Positions 9,218 to 18,165 of a DNA stretch of 64,000 nt are shown here, one piece after another. How positions within the stretch are numbered: position 1 is the first letter of the stretch; every line of letters begins with the position of its first letter. Location: the NCBI RefSeq assembly GCF_002086485.1, contig NZ_MVHF01000021.1:1-64000 (forward strand). Reading direction: 5' to 3'. The DNA comes from Mycobacterium aquaticum (lineage in GTDB: Bacteria; Actinomycetota; Actinomycetes; Mycobacteriales; Mycobacteriaceae). The notes beneath the pieces are model-generated. The model was not told the origin of the DNA, did no database searches, and was given only the letters and a program-made list of their open reading frames with translations. The position numbers were made by a program, and so were the translations under genes.

Positions 9218-9229
9218 TCGCACGCAACC

Positions 9230-9284
9230 GATTTTGACATCAGGGCTGTTGTGATCAACGAAGCGCAGCCCTGATGTCGAAATC
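9230..9284. terminator. bidirectional hairpin between VWA gene and ipdF
   Basis: Two 19-base arms (9230-9248 and 9266-9284, cores CATCAGGGCTG and CAGCCCTGATG) pair with one mismatch around a 17-base loop. The T-rich outer ends suit termination on both strands. It sits between two convergent genes. Confidence 0.75.
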
Positions 9285-9314
9285 CGCAATTCGCATGCCG
9301 CGGGGCAACGTATC

Positions 9315-10106
9315 TCAGGCCCGCTGGCTCGACACCGAGATGACCTCGCCGGTCAGGTAACTGGAGTAGTCGCTGGCCAGGAAGGCGATGGTCGACGCGA
9401 CTTCCCACGGCTCGGCGGCTCTGCCGAACGCCTCGTCGGAGGAGAGCCGATCCAGCAGGTCGGCAGACGCTGACTTCTCCAGGAACTTGTGCCGTGCGAT
9501 GCTCGGTGAGACCGCGTTGATCCGCACTCCGAATTCGACGGCTTCGATTGCGCTGCAACGGGTCAGCGCCATGACGCCGGCCTTGGCCGCGGCGTAGTGC
9601 GACTGGGAGTGCTGCGCGCGCCAGCCGAGAACGCTGGCGTTGTTGACGATGACGCCGCCGTGTTCGACCCCGCGGAAGTAACGCAGGGCGGCGCGAGTCG
9701 CCCGCATCACCGAGTTCAGCGTGACGTTCAGAACACGGTCCCACTCGTCGTCGGTCATGTCGACCAGCGGTGTCTCACCGCCGAGGCCGGCGTTGTTGAC
9801 CAAAACATCCAAGCGGCCCATCTTTTCGACCGTCGAGGCAATCAAAGCGTCGACAGCTTCGGTGGAGGTGACGTCGCACACCACATCCTCGACCCGGCCC
9901 AAGCCCAGTGAGGCCAACTGCTCGCGGGTCTCCTTCAAGCGCCGTTCGTGGTAGTCGGACACCACGACGTCGGCACCCTCCAGCAGCGCGCGCCGCGCAG
10001 TGGACGAGCCGATGCCGGTGCCTGCGGCAGCGGTCACCAGGACCACCTTGCCTTTCAGCAGGCCGTGACCCTCAACCTCTTTGGGGGCTACTGAGAGATT
10101 ACTCAT
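9315..10106 (-). CDS. ipdF: IpdF-like SDR of steroid CD-ring degradation
   Basis: A 263-residue short-chain dehydrogenase. The cofactor motif is TAAAGTGIG near the N-terminus, NNAG follows, and the catalytic YAAAK lies in SHYAAAKAGVMALTR. It closely resembles M. tuberculosis Rv3559c throughout as I recall it (for example NASVLGWRAQHSQSHYAAAK and ASDYSSYLTGEVISVS). IpdF is proposed to act on a hydroxy-indane CoA ester in breakdown of the CD-ring propionate (HIP) left from cholesterol. It follows fadE30 on the minus strand with a 30-base gap, so both are probably transcribed from the KstR2-controlled promoter upstream of fadE30. Confidence 0.9.
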   Translation of the reverse strand: MSNLSVAPKEVEGHGLLKGKVVLVTAAAGTGIGSSTARRALLEGADVVVSDYHERRLKETREQLASLGLGRVEDVVCDVTSTEAVDALIASTVEKMGRLDVLVNNAGLGGETPLVDMTDDEWDRVLNVTLNSVMRATRAALRYFRGVEHGGVIVNNASVLGWRAQHSQSHYAAAKAGVMALTRCSAIEAVEFGVRINAVSPSIARHKFLEKSASADLLDRLSSDEAFGRAAEPWEVASTIAFLASDYSSYLTGEVISVSSQRA

Positions 10107-10136
10107 GCTTCTTCCTTCTGGGCTTCGCGCAAGCGC

Positions 10137-11285
10137 TCAGCCCTTTGCCTCTCGGGGTAGGCCGAGCACCCGCTCGGCGATGATGTTGCGCTGAATCTCG
10201 TTGGATCCGCCGTAGATGGTGTCCGAACGTGAAAACAGGTAGAGCCGCTGCCACTCGTCGAATTCGCCGTCGGGCAGGGTCAGCCCGGCCATGCCCTGCA
10301 CGTCCATGGCGATCTCGCCGAGTTCACGGTGCCAGTTGGCCCACAACAGCTTCGACACTGAGTCTTGCCCGGGCTGCTCCACATCCATCGTCGCCAACGC
10401 GTAGGACCGCATGGCCTGCAGCCCGGTCCAGGAGCGGGTCAGCCGTTCCCGGATCAGCGGATCGTCAGCCGCACCGGTGCGCTTGGCCAGCTCGACCAGG
10501 TTGGAATGCTCACGGGCATAACGGATCTGCTGCCCCAGGGTCGACACCCCACGCTCGAAGGTCAGGGTGCCCATCGCCACGCGCCAGCCGTCGCCGGGTG
10601 CTCCGACGACCAGTGACGCGTCGGTGCGGGCGTCGTCGAAGAACACCTCGTTGAACTCGGAGTCGCCGGTGAGCTGGATGATCGGGCGGATCTCGACGCC
10701 AGGCTGGTCCAGCGGCACCAACAGATAGGACAGCCCGGCATGCCGCTTGGAGCCCTTCTCTGTGCGCGCCACGACGAAGCACCACTGGGCCCAGTGGGCG
10801 AGCGAGGTCCACACCTTCTGCCCGTTGATCACCCATTCGTCGCCGACCAGCTCGGCCGTCGTCGCCACGTTGGCGAGGTCGCTGCCCGCGTTGGGCTCGG
10901 AGTAGCCCTGGCTCCACAGCTCGGTGACATTGCGGATGCTGGGCAGGAACCGTTGCTGTTGTTCGGGGGTGCCGTACTCGATGAGCGTCGGTCCGAGCAG
11001 TTCCTCGCCCAGGTGGTTGACCTTGTCGGGCGCATTGGCGCGGGCGTACTCCTCGTAGAACGCGACCCGGTGCGCAACCGAGAGCCCGCGTCCACCGTGC
11101 TCGACGGGCCACCCCAGGCAGGTCAGCCCGGCAGCGGCGAGGTGTTGATTCCACGCTCGCCGCTCTTCGAATGCTTCGTGCTCACGACCCGGTCCGCCCA
11201 GGCCCTTGAGCGCGGCATATTCACCGACCAGATTGTCTGCGAGCCACTGCCGGACCTCGGCCCGGAACTCCTGGACCTCTATCAC
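10137..11285 (-). CDS. fadE30: acyl-CoA dehydrogenase FadE30
   Basis: A 382-residue acyl-CoA dehydrogenase with the complete fold: N-terminal helical domain, central beta domain (SEPNAGSDLA, then WVINGQKVWTS) and C-terminal helices ending YGGSNEIQRNIIAERVLGLPRE. It is close to M. tuberculosis Rv3560c. It acts on a HIP-derived CoA thioester in CD-ring degradation. The start is a GTG at 11283-11285 (MIEVQEF). It is divergent from fadD3, and the short intergenic region carries a perfect KstR2 site that should control both directions. Confidence 0.92.
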   Translation of the reverse strand: MIEVQEFRAEVRQWLADNLVGEYAALKGLGGPGREHEAFEERRAWNQHLAAAGLTCLGWPVEHGGRGLSVAHRVAFYEEYARANAPDKVNHLGEELLGPTLIEYGTPEQQQRFLPSIRNVTELWSQGYSEPNAGSDLANVATTAELVGDEWVINGQKVWTSLAHWAQWCFVVARTEKGSKRHAGLSYLLVPLDQPGVEIRPIIQLTGDSEFNEVFFDDARTDASLVVGAPGDGWRVAMGTLTFERGVSTLGQQIRYAREHSNLVELAKRTGAADDPLIRERLTRSWTGLQAMRSYALATMDVEQPGQDSVSKLLWANWHRELGEIAMDVQGMAGLTLPDGEFDEWQRLYLFSRSDTIYGGSNEIQRNIIAERVLGLPREAKG

Positions 11286-11301
11286 CCCTGTAGGCTAACC
11301 T

Positions 11302-11315
11302 ACCAAGCACTTGCT
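11302..11315. promoter_or_regulatory. KstR2 operator
   Basis: The 14-base sequence ACCAAGCACTTGCT fits the KstR2 consensus AnCAAGnnCTTGnT at every defined position. It lies between the divergent fadE30 and fadD3 genes, 17 bases before the fadD3 ATG. KstR2 is a TetR-family repressor released by HIP-CoA, and this same intergenic site is known in M. tuberculosis. Confidence 0.9.
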
Positions 11316-11332
11316 TTGTTAGAGGAGCATCA

Positions 11333-12880
11333 ATGACCACCGACCCGAGGACCGTCCCGGGGGTCCTGGACCGGATTGCCGTGCAGTTTTCCGACCATGA
11401 GGCCCTGGTCACGCCCGATAAGAGGCTGACGTACTCGGAGCTGCGCGACGAGGTACGCCAGGCCGCGGCTGCGATGATCGACCTCGGTGTCCAGGCCGGA
11501 GACCGCGTTGCCATCTGGTCGCCGAACACCTGGCACTGGGTGGTCGCGTGCCTGGCCACCCATTACGCCGGCGCCGTCATGGTGCCGCTGAACACGCGCT
11601 ACACCGCCAGTGAGGCCACCGACATCCTGGCGCGCACCGATGCGCCGCTACTGATCGCCGCGGGCCGGTTCCTCGGGTCTGATCGGGCCTCGGAACTGGA
11701 CCGCGATACCCTGCCGGCGCTGCGCCACATCGTGCGGGTGCCCATCGAGACCGACGACGGAACCTGGGATGAGTTCGTGACCAGAGGCACGGACCTCGAC
11801 GCTGTCGACGCTCGCGCCGCCGCGGTACAACCCGACGACGTCTCCGACATCCTGTTCACCTCCGGGACGACGGGACGCAGCAAGGGCGTGCTGTGCGCAC
11901 ACCGGCAGTCTCTGGACGGATCTGCAGCATGGGCTGCGTGCGGTGAGGTCACCAGCGCCGACCGCTACCTGTGCATCAACCCGTTCTTCCACAACTTCGG
12001 CTACAAAGCCGGCATCCTGGCCTGCCTGCAGACCGGCGCGACGCTCGTTCCGCTGTTGACGTTCAATCCCGAGCAGGCCATGAAAACAGTTGCCGAGCAG
12101 CGCATCACAGTGCTTCCCGGCCCGCCGACCATCTATCAGACCCTTCTGGACCACCCGAAGCGCGACGACTACGACCTGAGCTCGCTGCGATTTGCCGTCA
12201 CCGGTGCCGCCACTGTTCCGGTCGTACTCATCGAACGCATGCAGAACGAGCTGGACATCGACATCGTGCTCACCGCATACGGGCTCACCGAGGGCGCCGG
12301 GTTCGGCACCATGTGCCGCCCGACCGACGATGCCGTCACGGTCGCCACCACTTGCGGCCGGCCCATCGCCGATTTCGAACTGCGCATCGACGAGCCCACC
12401 GGCGAGGTGCTGCTGCGCGGCCCCAACGTCATGCTCGGCTATCTCGACGATCCCGAGGCCACCGCGGCGGCCATCGACGCCGACGGCTGGCTGCACACCG
12501 GCGATATCGGAAAGCTCGACGCCGCAGGAAATCTGACCATCACCGACCGGCTCAAGGACATGTACATCAGCGGCGGGTTCAACGTGTACCCGGCCGAGGT
12601 CGAACAGGTGCTCGCCCGGCTCGACGGCGTGGCCGAGTCCGCGGTGATCGGTGTTCCCGACGAACGCCTCGGCGAGGTCGGCAAGGCGTATGTGGTGCGC
12701 AAGCCGAGCGCTTCGCTCGACGAGGCCACGGTGATCGCCTACGCGCGTGAGCATCTGGCGAACTTCAAGGTGCCGCGGTCAGTGGAGTTTCTCGACGTGT
12801 TGCCGCGAAATCCGGGCGGCAAGGTGATCAAACCCGTGCTACGCAGCAGAGGGACCCGAGAAGGGGTGCAATGGACCTGA
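11333..12880 (+). CDS. fadD3: HIP-CoA ligase FadD3
   Basis: A 515-residue AMP-forming acyl-CoA synthetase. Motifs are LFTSGTTGRSKGV (phosphate loop), AYGLTEGAGFGT, TGDIGKLD, and the catalytic Lys in NPGGKVIK near the C-terminus. Gene order and similarity identify it as FadD3 (Rv3561), which activates 3aa-H-4a(3'-propanoate)-7ab-methylhexahydro-1,5-indanedione (HIP) with CoA and ATP. GAGGAG precedes the ATG by about six bases. Its product is the inducer that releases KstR2, so it sits at the control point of the regulon. It overlaps fadE31 by 10 bases. Confidence 0.92.
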   Translation: MTTDPRTVPGVLDRIAVQFSDHEALVTPDKRLTYSELRDEVRQAAAAMIDLGVQAGDRVAIWSPNTWHWVVACLATHYAGAVMVPLNTRYTASEATDILARTDAPLLIAAGRFLGSDRASELDRDTLPALRHIVRVPIETDDGTWDEFVTRGTDLDAVDARAAAVQPDDVSDILFTSGTTGRSKGVLCAHRQSLDGSAAWAACGEVTSADRYLCINPFFHNFGYKAGILACLQTGATLVPLLTFNPEQAMKTVAEQRITVLPGPPTIYQTLLDHPKRDDYDLSSLRFAVTGAATVPVVLIERMQNELDIDIVLTAYGLTEGAGFGTMCRPTDDAVTVATTCGRPIADFELRIDEPTGEVLLRGPNVMLGYLDDPEATAAAIDADGWLHTGDIGKLDAAGNLTITDRLKDMYISGGFNVYPAEVEQVLARLDGVAESAVIGVPDERLGEVGKAYVVRKPSASLDEATVIAYAREHLANFKVPRSVEFLDVLPRNPGGKVIKPVLRSRGTREGVQWT

Positions 12881-14001
12881 ATTTCGACGACGAGACCGAG
12901 GCCTTTCGGGCCGAGGTGCGCGAGTTCCTCGCGGCCAACCGCGATTCGTTCCCGACGAAGTCCTACGACACGCTCGAAGGTTTCGAACAGCACCGCCGCT
13001 GGGACAAGGTGCTCTTCGACGCCGGGTTGTCGGTGATCGCCTGGCCCAAGAAGTACGGCGGTCGCGACGCCACGCTGCTGCAGTGGGTGGTGTTCGAAGA
13101 GGAGTACTTCCGGGCCGGTGCGCCGGGGCGGGCCAGCGCCAACGGCACCTCGATGCTGGCGCCGACGCTGTTCGCGCACGGTACCGAGGAGCAGTTGGAC
13201 CGCGTCCTGCCGAAAATGGCCAGTGGCGAGGAAATCTGGGCTCAAGCGTGGTCCGAGCCCGAGTCGGGCAGCGACCTCGCCTCGCTGCGCTCGACGGCGA
13301 CGCGCACCGACGGCGGCTGGAAACTCAACGGACAGAAGATCTGGAGCTCGCGGGCGCCGTTCGGTGAGCGCGGGTTCGGATTGTTCCGCTCCGATCCGGA
13401 AGCCCAGCGGCACAAGGGCCTGACGTACTTCATGTTCGACCTCAAGGCACCCGGCATCACCGTGCGGCCCATCGCCCAGCTCGGCGGTGACACCGGTTTC
13501 GGCGAGATCTTCCTCGACGACGTGTTCGTGCCGGATCACGACGTCATCGGTGGCGTGAACGACGGCTGGCGCGCGGCGATGAGCACGTCGAGCAACGAGC
13601 GCGGCATGTCACTGCGCAGCCCGGCCCGTTTCCTGGCTCCGGCGGAACGGCTTGTCCAGCAGTGGAAATCCCACCCTGACCCGGCGTTCACCGACCGCGT
13701 GGCCGATGCATGGATCAAGGCCCAGGCCTACCGGCTACACACGTTCGGGACCGTGACTCGGCTCGCCAATGGTGGCGAGTTGGGCGCCGAGTCGTCCGTG
13801 ACCAAGGTGTTCTGGTCGGATCTCGACGTCGCATTGCACCAAACCGCGCTGGACTTGCAGGGGGCGGACGCCGAGCTCGTTGACTCCTGGACAGAAGGCC
13901 TGCTGTTCGCATTGGGTGGTCCGATCTACGCCGGTACCAACGAGATTCAACGCAACATCATTGCCGAGCGCCTTCTTGGCCTGCCCCGGGAGCCGAAGTG
14001 A
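12871..14001 (+). CDS. fadE31: acyl-CoA dehydrogenase FadE31
   Basis: A 376-residue acyl-CoA dehydrogenase with SEPESGSDLASL, GWKLNGQKIWSS and the C-terminal YAGTNEIQRNIIAERLLGLPRE. It matches Rv3562 in position and sequence. It overlaps fadD3 by 10 bases and fadE32 by 4 (GTGA), so the four genes form one unit. FadE31 is reported to form heteromeric complexes with FadE32 and FadE33, with roles late in CD-ring degradation; the exact substrate is inferred from that work. Confidence 0.9.
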   Translation: MDLNFDDETEAFRAEVREFLAANRDSFPTKSYDTLEGFEQHRRWDKVLFDAGLSVIAWPKKYGGRDATLLQWVVFEEEYFRAGAPGRASANGTSMLAPTLFAHGTEEQLDRVLPKMASGEEIWAQAWSEPESGSDLASLRSTATRTDGGWKLNGQKIWSSRAPFGERGFGLFRSDPEAQRHKGLTYFMFDLKAPGITVRPIAQLGGDTGFGEIFLDDVFVPDHDVIGGVNDGWRAAMSTSSNERGMSLRSPARFLAPAERLVQQWKSHPDPAFTDRVADAWIKAQAYRLHTFGTVTRLANGGELGAESSVTKVFWSDLDVALHQTALDLQGADAELVDSWTEGLLFALGGPIYAGTNEIQRNIIAERLLGLPREPK

Positions 14002-14951
14002 ATTTCGAGATTGACGAACAGCAGCGGGACTTCGCGGCCAGCATCGATGCGGCGCTGAGCGCCGCCGATGTCCCGGCTGCGGTACGAGCCTGGGCTGCCG
14101 GTGACACCGCACCCGGCCGCAAAGTGTGGACACAGCTCGCCGACCTCGGCGTGACGGCGCTGCTGGTACCCGAGAAGTTCGACGGTATCGACGCGCATCC
14201 GGTGGATCTCATCGTCGCGCTGGAGCGCTTGGGCTACTGGGCGGTGCCGGGCCCGATCACCGAATCCCTCGCCGTCGCACCGGTATTGCTGGCGAGCGAC
14301 GAGCGCTCGGGCGCGCTGGCCTCCGGCGAACTCGTCGCCACTGTCGCGATGCCGCCGCAGGTGCCGCGCGCCGTCAACGCCGACGTCGCCGGACTCGTCC
14401 TGGTGGCTGCCGACGGCCACGTGGCAGACGCCACCGCAGGCACGGCGCATGATTCCGTCGATCCGGTGCGGAAACTGTTCGATGTCGACGTAACCGGTGC
14501 TCCCCAGAAGGCCGACACCGCGCGGGCCTACGAGTTCGGTGTGCTGGCCACCGCCGCACAACTGGTCGGCGCCGGGCAGGCCATGCTGGACCATTCGGTG
14601 GCATACGCCAAGCAGCGCACCCAATTCGGCCGGGTGATCGGCTCCTACCAGGCCATCAAGCACAAGCTGGCCGATGTGCACATCGCTGTCGAACTGGCGC
14701 GTCCACTGGTCTACGGGGCGGCACTGTCACTCGCAGACGGATCTGCCGACACAGCACGCGATGTCAGTGCCGCCAAGGTGGCCGCCGCCGACGCGGCTCT
14801 GCTGGCCGCGCGCTCGTCACTGCAAACCCACGGTGCCATCGGCTTCACGCAGGAGCACGATCTGTCCCTGCTGTTGCTACGGGTGCAGGCCTTGCGCTCG
14901 GCCTGGGGCGATCCCACGCTGCACCGTCGTCGGCTCCTGGAGGCCTTGTGA
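13998..14951 (+). CDS. fadE32: acyl-CoA dehydrogenase subunit FadE32
   Basis: A 317-residue protein of the acyl-CoA dehydrogenase fold, shorter than FadE31, as expected for the partner subunit (Rv3563). The conserved C-terminal block includes YAKQRTQFGRVIGSYQAIKHKLADVHI and later HGAIGFTQEHDL. The GTG start at 13998 overlaps the fadE31 stop. In M. tuberculosis these small FadE proteins assemble with FadE31 in heteromers and lack parts of the standard active site. It probably contributes to oxidation of methyl-oxo-octanedioyl-CoA-type intermediates. Confidence 0.9.
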   Translation: MNFEIDEQQRDFAASIDAALSAADVPAAVRAWAAGDTAPGRKVWTQLADLGVTALLVPEKFDGIDAHPVDLIVALERLGYWAVPGPITESLAVAPVLLASDERSGALASGELVATVAMPPQVPRAVNADVAGLVLVAADGHVADATAGTAHDSVDPVRKLFDVDVTGAPQKADTARAYEFGVLATAAQLVGAGQAMLDHSVAYAKQRTQFGRVIGSYQAIKHKLADVHIAVELARPLVYGAALSLADGSADTARDVSAAKVAAADAALLAARSSLQTHGAIGFTQEHDLSLLLLRVQALRSAWGDPTLHRRRLLEAL

Positions 14952-15883
14952 GTGAAGAGCGCGAGCTGCTGCGCGAAACCGTTGCAGCCCTGGTCGACAA
15001 GCACGCCTCGCCGGAAGCTGTACGCGCGGCGATGCAATCAGAACGCGGCTACGACGAAAAGCTGTGGAGCCTGCTGTGCGAGCAGGTCGGCGCCGCGGCT
15101 CTGGTGGTGCCAGAGGAACTCGGTGGTGCCGGCGGCGAACTTGGCGATGCTGCAGTAGTTCTCGAAGAGCTGGGCAAGGCCCTCGTGCCCACACCCCTGC
15201 TGGGTACAACACTCGCGGAGCTTGCCCTGCTCGCCGGAGGTGACCACGAGCCGCTTGAGGCACTGGCCGAGGGTTCATCCATCGGCACCGTGGTGTTCGA
15301 TCCCGAGTACGTCATCAACGGCGACGTCGCCGACGTCGTCATCGCCGCCGACGGTGAGAACCTCACCCGCTGGACCACTTTCACCGCAGCGGCCAAGACC
15401 ACCATGGATCTGACCCGACGCCTGGCGGCTGTCACGCCCGGTGAGACGTCGGTGCTCGGCGCCGATCCGGGCATCGCCGCCACCGCAGCTCTGCTGATGG
15501 CGGCCGAGCAGGTCGGTGCGGCGGCGCGCTGCCTCGACCTCACTGTCGCCTACACGAAGGACCGGGTGCAGTTCGGCAGGCCCATCGGCAGCTTTCAAGC
15601 GCTCAAGCATCGGATGGCCGATCTGTACGTCAAGGTGTCCTCGACACGTGCCGTGGTCAACCATGCCATCGCCGCTCCGACACCGACCTCGGCGGCACTC
15701 GCCCGATTCATGGCCAGCGAGACGCTGTCCGCGGTGACCGCCGAAGCCATCCAACTGCACGGTGGCATCGCGATCACCTGGGAGAGCGACATCCAGCTGT
15801 ATTTCAAACGCGCGCACGGCAGTGCACAGCTGCTCGGGCCACCGCGCGAGCAGCTGCGCCGGCTCGAAGCCGAAGTGTTCTAG
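14948..15883 (+). CDS. fadE33: acyl-CoA dehydrogenase subunit FadE33
   Basis: A 311-residue acyl-CoA dehydrogenase-fold protein (Rv3564-like). It has YTKDRVQFGRPIGSFQALKHRMADLYV and HGGIAITWESDIQLYFKRAHG. The GTG start overlaps fadE32 (GTGA). It ends the KstR2-type operon here: its TAG stop lies in a CTAG shared with the convergent substrate-binding protein gene. In M. tuberculosis the next gene is aspB; here aspB lies 14.6 kb away. Confidence 0.9.
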   Translation: MSEERELLRETVAALVDKHASPEAVRAAMQSERGYDEKLWSLLCEQVGAAALVVPEELGGAGGELGDAAVVLEELGKALVPTPLLGTTLAELALLAGGDHEPLEALAEGSSIGTVVFDPEYVINGDVADVVIAADGENLTRWTTFTAAAKTTMDLTRRLAAVTPGETSVLGADPGIAATAALLMAAEQVGAAARCLDLTVAYTKDRVQFGRPIGSFQALKHRMADLYVKVSSTRAVVNHAIAAPTPTSAALARFMASETLSAVTAEAIQLHGGIAITWESDIQLYFKRAHGSAQLLGPPREQLRRLEAEVF

Positions 15884-16803
15884 CGGCTGATCAAACCCGA
15901 ATCCGCGAGCCACTTCTTGGCGATGTCGGAGAGGTTGGTGCCCTTGGCGGCTTCGGCATTCATGTCGATGAGGTCGTTGGTGGTCAGCTTCGCAGACACG
16001 TCATTGAGGGCCTTGGTGAGCGCCTCGGTCTGTTTGGCCGATTTGACCAGCGGGATGACGTTCTCGGCGGCGAACAGGTTCTTGTCATCCTCAAGGGCGA
16101 CAAGGTTGTTGGCCTTGAGTCCGGGATCGGTGCTGAACAGGTCGCCGGCCTGAATCTGGCCGTTGGTCAGCGCCGTCATCGTCAAGGTGCCGCCGGCGTC
16201 GAGGCTGACGAAGTCCTTGAAGTTGAGCCCGTACACGTCGTGCAGGCCGACGACGCCCTGCACCCGGGTCTTCCACTCCGGCGGCCCGCCGAGCACCATC
16301 TCGCCTGCGACCGGCGCGAGGTCGGAGATCTTGTGCAGCTTGTACTTGTCGGCGGTGGCCTGCGTGACGGCGACGACGTCCTTGTCCTGGGCGGGTGACG
16401 GGGCAAGCAACGTGATGCCGGCGGGCATCCTGCTGACCAGGCCGGTGACGACTGCTTCGGTGGTCGATGCGGTCGATTCCGGGTTGAGATAGCTGAGCAG
16501 GGCGCCGGAGTACTCGGGGACCAGGTCTATGGAGCCGTCCTTCAACGCCGCCATGTACACCTCGCGGCTGCCGATGTTGAACTGCTCCTTGACCGGTATT
16601 CCTTTGGCCTGCAAGGCCTGCGAATAGATGCTGGCGATCAGCTGGCTCTCGGTGAAGTCGGCGGACCCGATGATGACCTGCGATCCTGCCGAGCCGCCGG
16701 CATTGTCGGAGGCCAGCGGGTCACTGTTGAGGCCGCAGGCCGACAGTGTCAACGTCGCGGCTGCGGCGGTGGCCAAGGCGGACAGGAATTTTCGTCTGAT
16801 CAT
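15880..16803 (-). CDS. substrate-binding lipoprotein of betaine-type ABC importer (ProX/OpuC family)
   Basis: A 307-residue lipoprotein. The signal peptide MIRRKFLSALATAAAATLTL ends in the lipobox LSAC with Cys23. The mature part begins with the OpuAC-type motif IIGSADFTESQLIASIY, followed by IGSREVYMAALKDGSIDLVPEYSGALL, characteristic of binding proteins for glycine betaine, choline or ergothioneine (OpuCC, ProX, EgtU). I chose the ATG at 16803; the longer frame upstream reads through the permease in the wrong frame. It is the last gene of a five-gene minus-strand unit and overlaps fadE33 tail to tail by four bases. The ligand cannot be fixed from sequence alone. Confidence 0.88.
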   Translation of the reverse strand: MIRRKFLSALATAAAATLTLSACGLNSDPLASDNAGGSAGSQVIIGSADFTESQLIASIYSQALQAKGIPVKEQFNIGSREVYMAALKDGSIDLVPEYSGALLSYLNPESTASTTEAVVTGLVSRMPAGITLLAPSPAQDKDVVAVTQATADKYKLHKISDLAPVAGEMVLGGPPEWKTRVQGVVGLHDVYGLNFKDFVSLDAGGTLTMTALTNGQIQAGDLFSTDPGLKANNLVALEDDKNLFAAENVIPLVKSAKQTEALTKALNDVSAKLTTNDLIDMNAEAAKGTNLSDIAKKWLADSGLISR

Positions 16804-16804
16804 T

Positions 16805-17524
16805 TCAGACCTCCATCGGTACGGCGGTGTCAAGAGGGGAGGTTTTGGCGGCGACCCGGCGCAGACCGGGAGATACCACCACTCGGCCCAACCAGGCGAA
16901 GCCGAGTTCCAAGGCGATGGCGACGAGGGCGACAAGGATTGCACCGCCGGCCATTTCGCTGTAGTTCGCTTGCGCTCGGCCGTCCAGGATGAACCGGCCC
17001 AAGCCCTGCAGGCCCAGATAGGCGGCGATGGTCGCGGTCGAGACGATCTGCAGTGTCGAGCTGCGGATGCCCGATATCAGCAGCGGTAGCGCACAGGGCA
17101 GCTGAACGTGCAGCAAGATCTGTCGTTTGGTGAACCCGATGCCGCGGGCGGCGCCCACCGCGTCGGGATCGGCGTTCTGGATCCCGGCGTACGTGCCGGT
17201 GAGGATCGGCGGCACCGCCAACAGGACAAGCACCACGATGGTCGGCAGCACGTAGACCAGCTTGCCTGCGACGACGGGCGCGAAAAGCAGGAACAGCAGC
17301 ACGAGCAGGCCCAGGCTCGGCAGCGCACGCAGTGCATTGGCGAGCCCGGCGACCAGGGTCTCGCCGCGGCCCGTGTAGCCGATCAGGATTCCGAGCGGCA
17401 CGCCGATGGCCAAGGCGACCAGCAGCGCGATGGCCGAATACAGCAGGTGATAGCCCACTTGCATGGGGATGCTGCCCGATCCGCTCCAATGCGCCGGATC
17501 GGTGAACCAGCCGATGATGTTCAT
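16805..17524 (-). CDS. betaine-type ABC transporter permease (second permease)
   Basis: A 239-residue inner-membrane protein with about six transmembrane helices and the OpuC/ProW-type signature region: ALPSLGLLVLLF, then ILTGTYAGIQNADPDAVGAARGIGFT, whose EAA-like loop contacts the ATPase. The ATG at 17524 overlaps the stop of the preceding permease (ATGA). It pairs with the other permease to form the channel. The lipoprotein gene follows after one base. Confidence 0.87.
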   Translation of the reverse strand: MNIIGWFTDPAHWSGSGSIPMQVGYHLLYSAIALLVALAIGVPLGILIGYTGRGETLVAGLANALRALPSLGLLVLLFLLFAPVVAGKLVYVLPTIVVLVLLAVPPILTGTYAGIQNADPDAVGAARGIGFTKRQILLHVQLPCALPLLISGIRSSTLQIVSTATIAAYLGLQGLGRFILDGRAQANYSEMAGGAILVALVAIALELGFAWLGRVVVSPGLRRVAAKTSPLDTAVPMEV

Positions 17525-18165
17525 GAGGTGACCGTCCGTTGCCGCCATGGGGTGAGTAGTTTGTTCGCCACGATGATCAGTCCGTCGAGGATCACCGCGA
17601 GTACGACGCACATCACCACGCCGGTGACGAGCGGTACGAACAGCCGCAGCTGAAAGCCCTGGGTGAAGAGTGATCCGAGCTGCGGAATGCCCAGGAGCGC
17701 AGCCATTGTCACGATGCTGACGTTGGACACCACCGCCACCCGCAGGCCGGCGGCGATCACCGGTACCGCGACCGGCAGTTCCACCAGCAGCAGTCGCTGC
17801 CAGCCGCGGTAGCCCATGGCCTCCGCGGCGGCAACGGTGTCGTGCGGCACCGAGCTCAGCCCGTCGGCGACGACGCGCACCAGCAGCGCCAAGGTGTAAC
17901 AGGTAAGCGCCACAATGATGTTGATCGGATCCAAGATCTTGGTCCCGAGCAACACCGGCAGCAGGATGAACAGGGCCAGCGACGGGATGGTGTAGAGCAG
18001 GCCGGCCACACCGACGATGGCCGCGTAGCCCCGCTTCGACCGGTGCGCCCACCACCCCAGCGGCAGCGCCAGCAGCAGACCGAGCAGCGTGGGAATCACG
18101 GTCAGCCAGGTGTGGCTGATGGTGAGGCTCAGGACGCGGTCAAGGTTCGACGAGATCCAGTTCAC
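17521..18165 (-). CDS. betaine-type ABC transporter permease (first permease)
   Basis: A 214-residue membrane protein with about five or six helices and the family motif LLYTIPSLALFILLPVLLG followed by SSVPHDTVAAAEAMGYRGWQ, the coupling loop of OpuCB/ProW-type permeases. The GTG start at 18165 overlaps the ATPase stop (GTGA). It forms a heterodimeric translocation path with the downstream permease. Confidence 0.87.
   Translation of the reverse strand: MNWISSNLDRVLSLTISHTWLTVIPTLLGLLLALPLGWWAHRSKRGYAAIVGVAGLLYTIPSLALFILLPVLLGTKILDPINIIVALTCYTLALLVRVVADGLSSVPHDTVAAAEAMGYRGWQRLLLVELPVAVPVIAAGLRVAVVSNVSIVTMAALLGIPQLGSLFTQGFQLRLFVPLVTGVVMCVVLAVILDGLIIVANKLLTPWRQRTVTS

Noticed and set aside
11291..11303. 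TAGGCTAACCTAC resembles half of an IdeR box upstream of fadE30/fadD3
   Set aside because: Only 12 of 19 positions fit the full consensus, and the region is fully explained by the perfect KstR2 site next to it.
17525..18055. Minus-strand frame extending the second permease upstream to 18055
   Set aside because: It overlaps the first permease in another frame; ATG 17524 overlaps the preceding stop and gives a normal permease.
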